Shown: positions 54,917 to 61,308 of the stretch, piece by piece
Position numbering within the stretch: the stretch's first letter is position 1
Layout: each line of letters begins with the position of its first letter
The notes under the pieces: generated by a model
What the model was told of the DNA's origin: nothing
The model's database searches: none
Seen by the model: only the letters and a program-made list of their open reading frames with translations
Assembly: GCA_964505385.1 (NCBI GenBank)
Contig: CAZDIA010000016.1
Span: forward strand, 1 to 61,308
Length of the DNA: 61,308 nucleotides
Direction of reading: 5' to 3'
Source of the DNA: SLJN01 sp964505385
GTDB taxonomy: Bacteria > Bacteroidota > Rhodothermia > Balneolales > Natronogracilivirgulaceae
Translations under genes and position numbers: made by a program

Positions 54917-56137
54917 ATGCAGGATTTAGAGAAATTAGCGAAAAAGGAACCGCTAATACCTGAAAATGAAGAAGAGAGGTTAGAAGCACTAACAAAGTAT
55001 CTGAAACCCAATGAATATCCGGTATGGAAGAGCTCCTATGACCGCTTGGTGAATCTGGCTGCCTGGATTTGCGGTGTACCGATTTCCTACATTAGCCTGA
55101 TTGGAGAAAATACGAACTACCAGCAGGCTTGCTACGGATTTCAAAAGGACTCTATCCCGCGTGATCAAAGTTTGTGTCAGTTTACCATTATGCAGGATGA
55201 CCTTTTGGAAATTCAGGATACCCACTCTCAGGAGTTTTGCAGAGGTAATCCTTTTGTTGAAGGTGATTTTAACCTGAGGTTTTACGCCGGGATGCCACTT
55301 AAATCCCCAACAGGTTTTAATGTCGGTACCTTGTGTGTGGTGGATCACAAACCGAACTCTCTCTCGGATGAACAACGAAAGGCATTGAAAGTTTTGGCCG
55401 ACGAAGTTGTTGCCAACTTTGAACTGAATGCCGCCCGCAAAAAGCTGGAACAGGTAAATAAAGAAAAAGACGAACTCATCAGGATTGTAAGTCACGATAT
55501 GCGTAATCCGTTAATGGGGATTATTGGTTTTTCCGAGTACTTGCAGACTGAGGTTGCCGATCAGGAACACAAGCAGATTCTCGAACATATTGAAGATGCC
55601 GGCACCTCAATGATGGGAATTGTGAATGTACTGTTGAATGCCGAATACATTCAAAACGAAGCGTTCACACTGAGTCGCAAAGAGGTAGATGTAGCTGACT
55701 TAACCAGGGATGTGATCACCTTGCACCGCCCGTTCAAACTGTTGAAACATCAACAGCTTACTTTGAACATTGAAGAGCCCTTGAAGTGCAAGATCGACCC
55801 TGAGAAGTGGAAACAGATCATCGGGAACCTTCTCAATAATGCCATCAAGTTTACTCCGGAAGGCGGCAGAATAACTCTTGATCTGAAACTAACCGGTACC
55901 CGGAAAAAGATGCTGTAGCTGAAAATTTCGGACAGCGGTATCGGCATGAGTAATGAAATTCGCGAAAATCTGTTTAGCGGAAGTGATACGATCCGGCGAA
56001 AAGGGACAGGCGGTGAGGCAACATCAGGGGTTGGCATGGTATTGGTTAAAAAATATGTTGATTTACATCTCGGGAATATAGAGGTTGATACCATACCGGA
56101 TAAGGGAACGGAGTTTACGGTTCAGATTCCGGTGTAA
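54917..56137 (+). pseudogene. GAF-domain histidine kinase with in-frame amber codon
   Basis: A cytosolic sensor kinase: GAF domain (about 40-170; ISYISLIGENTNYQQACYGF), HisKA with H193 (IRIVSHDMRNPLMG) and an ATPase domain with N box NLLNNAIKF (304-312). The frame then meets TAG at 55916-55918 and resumes at once, without a shift, with LKISDSGIGMSNE (G1 box) and a G2 region ending in GTEFTVQIPV. The stop falls between N and G1 boxes, so the truncated product cannot bind ATP. One base change explains it. The response regulator starts 22 nt downstream. Confidence 0.88.
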
Positions 56138-56159
56138 TGACGCAAAAGGTGTGATTTTT

Positions 56160-56537
56160 ATGAAACAAACTGTCCTGGTAATCGACGACGATCTAAATGT
56201 TGCCCGATACGTAACCTTCAGGTTAACCAAAAAAGGATTCGAGGTACATCATGCTGATAATGGCATAGATGGTATTGAAGCAATCAAAGAGATCAACCCG
56301 GATCTGGTAATACTCGACATGATGATGCCGGGCATCGACGGGCGGGAAGTGGCAGAACAAGTACGGGAGCAGGAACTGATTGACCCGAAACGAATTATAG
56401 TTTTATCCGGAAAAGAAGTAACCGATGAGGTGAAAGCGATGTTTGACCTTGGAATTCACGATTATCTTCAAAAACCTTTCAACATCGATAATCTGGTCAT
56501 TCGGATCGAACGAGTACTTAACTCACTGGCAACCTGA
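56160..56537 (+). CDS. single-domain response regulator
   Basis: 125 residues from ATG 56160; a longer frame starting inside the kinase is unlikely. The acidic pocket is D9-D10-D11 (VIDDD), phosphoacceptor D53 (VILDMMMPGIDG), switch S83 (VLSGKE) and K105 (LQKPF). No output domain, so it acts through a partner, perhaps the HEAT-repeat protein that starts 2 nt after its stop. It follows the interrupted GAF kinase and is itself intact. Confidence 0.92.
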   Translation: MKQTVLVIDDDLNVARYVTFRLTKKGFEVHHADNGIDGIEAIKEINPDLVILDMMMPGIDGREVAEQVREQELIDPKRIIVLSGKEVTDEVKAMFDLGIHDYLQKPFNIDNLVIRIERVLNSLAT

Positions 56538-56539
56538 TT

Positions 56540-57652
56540 ATGATTTCAGGTATAGAAGCATTAGCAGTACAATTTATTTTTATAGTTCTGATTGTGCTTG
56601 CTCTGGTATTCCTATTATTGATCATATACACCGTGTACAGACGGATAGTTTCAAACCGGAATCGGAAAAGGTACGCTGAAGCTGAAGAGTATGTGCTGCC
56701 ACTCATTTACAGTTATGCTGATAAAGAAATCGGTCGCAAAGAGTTTTCAGATCAGCTACGCAACCAGTTTGATATTGTGGCGGCCTTCCGGAATATCAAC
56801 TCGATGATAGAAACGCTCAGGGGAGAGGAACAAAAAAGACTTCGGAGTTTGCTGGAGCTCACTAAATTCAAAAGCTACTACCTGCGAAAACTGCGTTCAT
56901 CCTCCCATATCGACTTAGCCCAAACGTGTCTTTATTTCGAGAAAAAAAGCCTGACCGACCGGTCCACCGTTCAGCGACTGAGCAAGCTGCAATACCACGA
57001 TTATTCGGTAATCGGGTATGCCTCTACGCTGGCATTGATCAACTCTACTGATCAGGAGACACGCGACCAGGCTCTGGAGGTTTTCCTCAAAAGACCGAAC
57101 AATGCATCTATGGCAATCAGTGACATTGTGTACAAGTACGACTCCAATCACAAAGATAAATCCCGCGCGGCTGACAATTTGATGCAGCATGCAGCTGACC
57201 CAGAGGTTCCGGTAAAAACAGCTACCGCAGTAATTCGAATGTTTCCGGTTTTGGGGTATTACCAACTCACAGATGCTCTGTATGAACTTTTTACCACTCC
57301 TCTTGCGCATGATCAATCCGGTTTGCTTCGATCCACCCTGATCGACGTCCTGGATCAGTTTTCAGCTGACGGTATGATGCAGCCGCTGATCGGCAACGCA
57401 TATCATGAGTCCGAATATCAGCAGGTTCGGTTGGCTACGGCTAAATGGATTAGTGATAATTACAGCAAAGAGCTGGATGAGATACTGCTGCAGCTTGCAA
57501 CAGACACAGACCTGGAAGTGCGCATCATGGCGCAGATGACGATGTTGCAATCATCACAGCTTCCCCAGCTGGAAGCCCGCATACCTGAAACATTACAGCA
57601 GGAATGGGAAGAAATCAAAAATTCGGGAGGTAAACGTGTCTCTCTTCTTTAA
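56540..57652 (+). CDS. membrane-anchored HEAT-repeat protein
   Basis: 370 residues. One TM helix (about 8-32; FIFIVLIVLALVFLLLIIY) is followed by a cytoplasmic helical domain with HEAT-like repeats (SKLQYHDYSVIGYASTLALI, DPEVPVKTATAVIRMFPVLG, TDLEVRIMAQMTMLQSS). Such proteins sit with GT2 synthases in Bacteroidota polysaccharide loci and may dock the regulator on the synthase. It overlaps the GT2 start by 17 nt and has no lesion. Confidence 0.82.
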   Translation: MISGIEALAVQFIFIVLIVLALVFLLLIIYTVYRRIVSNRNRKRYAEAEEYVLPLIYSYADKEIGRKEFSDQLRNQFDIVAAFRNINSMIETLRGEEQKRLRSLLELTKFKSYYLRKLRSSSHIDLAQTCLYFEKKSLTDRSTVQRLSKLQYHDYSVIGYASTLALINSTDQETRDQALEVFLKRPNNASMAISDIVYKYDSNHKDKSRAADNLMQHAADPEVPVKTATAVIRMFPVLGYYQLTDALYELFTTPLAHDQSGLLRSTLIDVLDQFSADGMMQPLIGNAYHESEYQQVRLATAKWISDNYSKELDEILLQLATDTDLEVRIMAQMTMLQSSQLPQLEARIPETLQQEWEEIKNSGGKRVSLL

Positions 57653-59038
57653 CATACTGCTGGTGATCAACGCTTTGGTCATTCTGTATTTTATCATTTT
57701 AAACGGTTCCTACATCTATCTGAGCATCGTATCCTTTTTCCACATCCGCAAATACAAGGATATCGACCGTATTTTTAAACTTGAAGGCGTTTACAGCACA
57801 CAGCTTTACAAGCCGGTCAGCATTATAGCTCCGGCGTATAATGAAGAGCAGTCGATCATAAGTTCGGTGAATTCACTTTTGAATTTGAGATACGCTAATT
57901 TCGAAGTTGTAGTGGTCAACGACGGCAGTACCGACGCAACACTTCAAAAGCTGATTGATAACTTTAACTCACCCCGGATAAACGCCATCGCCCGAAATAC
58001 CTCAAACACGAGCCGATACGCGGCGTCTATACCTCTGATCGCTTCCCCCGGCTGATTGTGGTGGATAAAGAAAACGGGCGCAAAGCTGATGCGTTAAATG
58101 CCGGCATCAATATGGCGAAACACGAACTGTTTTGCGCTGTGGACTCTGATTCACTGCTGGAAAGTGATGTGATTATCAAGATGCTGCGGGTGTTTATGGA
58201 AGATGAAAGCACTATCGCGGTTGGAGGAGTTGTCCGGATTGCCAACGGATGCACCATCAAACACCGGGAGATAAAAGAAGTGCGGCCTCCCAAAACATTC
58301 CTCGGTCGCATTCAGGCGGTGGAATACCTCCGCGCCTTTTTGTTCGGCAGGGTGGGCTGGGATTATTTCAATTCCCTTTTAATCATCTCCGGAGCGTTCG
58401 GAATTTTTGATCGCAAAGCGGTTATCAAGGCGGGCGGATACCTGCACGATACCGTTGGCGAAGACATGGAGCTGGTGCTGCGGCTGCACGATTATCATAC
58501 CAAAGAGAAAATTCCGTATCGGATACGATTTATCGCTGAACCGGTCTGCTGGACCGAGGTGCCCGAAGACCGGAAAACACTATCCCGGCAAAGAAACCGG
58601 TGGCATCGCGGCCTGGCCGATGTGTTGTATCGTTACCGCCACATGATATTCAACCCGCGCTACGGCCGCATCGGGATGGTAGCAATGCCTTTTTTCCTCT
58701 TTGGCGAGTTGCTATCCCCGATCATTGAACTTTCCGGGTATATCATTGTCGCGATTTCCTGGTGGATTGGAGCAATCAACGCCTGGTTCGCGCTACTGTT
58801 TTTAACGGTCGCCGTCGTTCTCGGGATGATACTGTCGCTGACCGCAGTTTTCCTTGAAGAGTTAAACACCCGGCGCTATGATAAAGTCAGGGATATCATT
58901 CTGCTCGCCTTTTATGCACTACTCGAAAACCTGGGCTATCGGCAGCTCCATGCTGTCTGGCGGCTTCGCGGTTTGTGGGATTATCTGCGCGGAAACAAGC
59001 AATGGGGAGTGATGGTGCGGAAAGGAATTGGAGAATAA
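57636..59038 (+). pseudogene. processive family-2 glycosyltransferase, frameshifted
   Basis: Begins with GTG inside the HEAT gene. An N-terminal TM (5-30) precedes the GT2 domain. Frame 1 covers VSIIAPAYNEE and VVVNDGSTDAT and ends at 58055. The −1 frame reads KYLKHEPIRGVYTSDRFPRL, then VVDKENGRKADALNAG, and holds AVDSDS, GEDMEL and SRQRNRWHRG, the signature of processive polymerases, followed by about four TM helices. One A appears to be missing near 57998. PgaC-, BcsA- or YaiP-like product, polymer unknown. Confidence 0.9.
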
Positions 59039-59125
59039 GTACTAAACTCAAATTTGGCAAGAATTTGATACTCACCATCACAATATGAATTCACAGCAAC
59101 ACCTAAACAACTTGAATAGCAAAAA

Positions 59126-59863
59126 ATGAGTTCCAGAAACAGCATTTTCAAATCTATTTCAAATTATTACCAGGACTTCATTCCGATTTTTTTGACCGTA
59201 TTATTCTTTTTTTTCATTGCCAGAAGTGTTGAGGTTATCGCTGTAAACCAACGACATGTTTTACCGGAAGGAGCTTACGTTTGGGCAGCTTCCTTGTTCT
59301 GGGATATCATTTTTGCCTGCTTCCTATCTTTATTTTTGCTACTGATCTACTCTCCGTTAAGATGGATGAGTAAAAATGCTTCACTGATTGCAACAGGCTT
59401 TGTGCTCTCCATTTTATTGTGGATATCAGCCGGATTAATCGGGTATTACATTGAAACTCTTCTTCCCTTAGGCGCCGATTTTTACGCGTATAGCTTTTCT
59501 GAAATTCAGAACACGATTCAGACATCTATATCCATCCGGATCTGACACGGGTTATTTATCCTGGCTGTTCCGGTTATCATAGGACTTTCCGTCTGGAGGC
59601 TTCAAAAGATAGCATGGCCGTCTTTTGTCATTTACTCAGGTTTGGCCTTTTGGGAAGATGCACCCGAGCAAACCATTGAACTCATTGAAGAGGCGTGGCA
59701 TTTTCATCCCGAGCATCCCGATTTGTGGTTCCGTAAAGCGAGAGCATTGAATCAAAAAGGAAAGCGCACACAGGCTGTTGATGAGCTGGAATCATTATTG
59801 GATACTCACCCCGATCATGAAAGCGCGCAAGGACTTTATGAGTCAATAAACACGAATTTATAA
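59126..59863 (+). pseudogene. membrane/TPR protein with in-frame opal codon
   Basis: Upstream part (59126-59542): about four TM segments (FIPIFLTVLFFFFIARSV, IIFACFLSLFLLLIY, FVLSILLWISAGLIGYYIE). TGA at 59543-59545 interrupts, and the same frame continues as HGLFILAVPVIIGLSVW, then a TPR-like end (IELIEEAWHFHPEHPDLWFR, AVDELESLLDTHPDHESA). Together they form a 245-codon gene. One base change (for example TGG or CGA to TGA) would explain it. Located between the GT2 and the YaiO-like barrel, it may link synthase and export parts. Confidence 0.75.
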
Positions 59864-59876
59864 TGTAATTTCAGGT

Positions 59877-61142
59877 TCAGAAACTAAATTGCACGCCAAA
59901 ATTTGCTGATGTGATTAAGTAATATTCTTCCGGATCAAACCGCATTTCCTGACGAGTGAGCGACAAGCTACCGTACAAGGTGAGATTATATCTTAGTTTT
60001 TTGCTCGCCTCGATCCCTCCATACTGAGATTTAAAGAAAAATAATTCTTCATCCTGATCCTGAAAAAAACGTTCCTCCGGAGAAAAACCGAATCCGCCGC
60101 TGAGTCCGATATAAGTATCGCCATCAGCAAAATAGCGTCGAAAACTTAAATTGTACGAATTTGAGACTCCGTCGCTACTCGGCGTGAAAAACGGGCGAAG
60201 GCTGAGCATCCAGTTTCCTCGATAATGGGTTAGTGAGCCAGTGTAAATCCATACTTCACTTCCTGAGAAGTTCAAATAACGCAACCCGGCCGAGGCTTCA
60301 AAGCTTTGAGGTAACCTGAAATACGGCTCGATGCCACCACGAAATGAAGGAAAGAGAAAATGGTTGGACCCCCCTGTGTTGATGTACATATAAACACCAT
60401 CCCTGATCGGAGGATACCAGTCAACTTCTGCCTGAAAGCCATCACTGCCGAAACGATTGGCATAATTAACTCTTCCGATTATGGATCCCAGTTGAGTGAG
60501 CCTTGAAACCTGTACACTGCCGAGTGTTTGCGGGTCAAAAATTTCAGTGTAGCGATCATGCGTAGCTGAAACGGAAACCGTATAGCGCTGCCGCTCTTGC
60601 CGAACACTCATTTTTAGGCTCTGAATGTCAGAGTTCGACGGATTGATTCGCTCAGCCTGCTCGATGGCATCCATTGCAGCCTGGTAATTTTCAACAGCGA
60701 GTTGAGCACGAGCTCTCTGCAACCAGAATGTGTCGCTTGTTGAATGGTGATTCAATGCCCTATCAGCTTGTTGAAGTGCATCTTCAGGCTGATCATCCCA
60801 TAATTTTACGGTAATATTTAAATCGAGTGCTTCATAATGATCCGACTCCCGCTCCAGAATATACTCGGTTTGCTCAAGTGACTCCCTATATCTCTCATTC
60901 CAGGAGTAAATTCTCGCCAAAAATAAACGAACATCATGGTAATCGGGTGAGCCTTCCAGAATCTCAAGCAGTAAAGTTTCAGCTTGATCATAATCTCCAT
61001 CAAAAGCGTAATTACGTGCATCTTCAAAAGCACTATCTACATTTTCAATATCCTGAGCCGTTCCGTTTTCTGAGCTAATAAACAGATTGTAGCATACTCC
61101 GATAGCAATAAGAAAAACTAATCTACCCACAAAAAATCTCAT
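59877..61142 (-). CDS. YaiO-family outer-membrane beta-barrel protein with TPR domain
   Basis: 421 residues. Signal peptide (cleavage near NGTAQ), a periplasmic TPR section (about 35-175; ALDLNITVKLWDDQPEDALQQADRAL), and a C-terminal barrel of alternating strands ending in FGVQFSF, with the terminal Phe of outer-membrane proteins. The combination matches YaiO-type proteins, which accompany GT2 synthases (yaiP/yaiO in E. coli) and could export or anchor a polysaccharide. It is convergent with the GT2 unit, 13 nt from its end, and has no lesion. Confidence 0.85.
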   Translation of the reverse strand: MRFFVGRLVFLIAIGVCYNLFISSENGTAQDIENVDSAFEDARNYAFDGDYDQAETLLLEILEGSPDYHDVRLFLARIYSWNERYRESLEQTEYILERESDHYEALDLNITVKLWDDQPEDALQQADRALNHHSTSDTFWLQRARAQLAVENYQAAMDAIEQAERINPSNSDIQSLKMSVRQERQRYTVSVSATHDRYTEIFDPQTLGSVQVSRLTQLGSIIGRVNYANRFGSDGFQAEVDWYPPIRDGVYMYINTGGSNHFLFPSFRGGIEPYFRLPQSFEASAGLRYLNFSGSEVWIYTGSLTHYRGNWMLSLRPFFTPSSDGVSNSYNLSFRRYFADGDTYIGLSGGFGFSPEERFFQDQDEELFFFKSQYGGIEASKKLRYNLTLYGSLSLTRQEMRFDPEEYYLITSANFGVQFSF

Positions 61143-61308
61143 AGCAGTTCAACTAAAATTGGTTTGCATTGTTTAAAAACTGCGAGCAAAAGCTAATTGA
61201 TTAACATTGCATGGAATGACCAAACTTCAGATGTATTTAACCGTGTAATTATCTTAATTAAAATGGCTAATTGAAATCATAATATTTTTTTCACTTACCA
61301 ATGCAAAA
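61143..61308. other. AT-rich upstream region of the YaiO-like gene
   Basis: No gene is visible before the window ends. The region is very AT-rich and presumably includes the promoter of the YaiO-like gene on the minus strand. Confidence 0.4.

Overview
The window reads as chromosomal DNA of a free-living, probably salt-adapted member of the Balneolales/Rhodothermales–Bacteroidota group. This is inferred from the gene families: an outer-membrane lipoprotein block with a DUF4292 protein, a type-2 IleRS, a SufU-type Fe-S scaffold, YaiO- and TonB-family proteins, acidic proteins, and starts that mostly lack a Shine-Dalgarno. I see no phage block, IS element, rRNA or CRISPR array. There is one tRNA (Gly-GCC). 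A 100-N assembly gap lies at 4624-4723.

Layout. 1-6.7 kb: end of an OxyR-like regulator, a YbdG mechanosensitive channel, then a minus-strand sulfur block (two YeeE/YedE halves, a persulfide dioxygenase-rhodanese, a SulP permease, an ArsR repressor, a methyltransferase) with palindromic candidate operators. 7-24 kb: housekeeping genes (purF-engB, serA, rdgB, PfkB kinase, NudL-type Nudix, M20 amidohydrolase, Fe-ADH, mgtE, tonB, sufU, lspA, TraR/DksA, ileS). 24-31.7 kb: a plus-strand run of lipoproteins, a deglycation-type pair (LMW phosphatase plus fructosamine kinase), a cytosolic BtuF-like protein, a TPR lipoprotein/DUF4292/EnvC-like block, and PCD. 32-37 kb: a TetR-MMPL-LolA-like-beta-barrel cassette that looks like an envelope lipid or amphiphile exporter. 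37.7-43.9 kb: secD-secF, a STAS protein, then purA-RuBisCO-like protein-cupin. 44.9-51.9 kb: amino-acid oxidase, S9 peptidase, PolX, methylmalonyl-CoA epimerase and a lone S24 repressor.

52.4-61.1 kb is a sensory and exopolysaccharide locus: two histidine kinases, a response regulator, a HEAT-repeat membrane protein, a processive GT2, a membrane/TPR protein and a YaiO-type barrel. Four of these genes are broken: two one-base frameshifts and two in-frame stops. No other gene in the window shows a lesion, so this looks like a locus in decay, unless the consensus is locally poor.

Three observations stand out. (1) Three intergenic islands (about 12.8, 18.2 and 50.6 kb) are built from degenerate 8-nt units arranged as inverted arrays, with different words but one architecture. 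(2) A RuBisCO-like protein with altered active-site residues is translationally coupled to a cupin and sits directly behind purA. (3) The signalling/polysaccharide locus carries clustered lesions.
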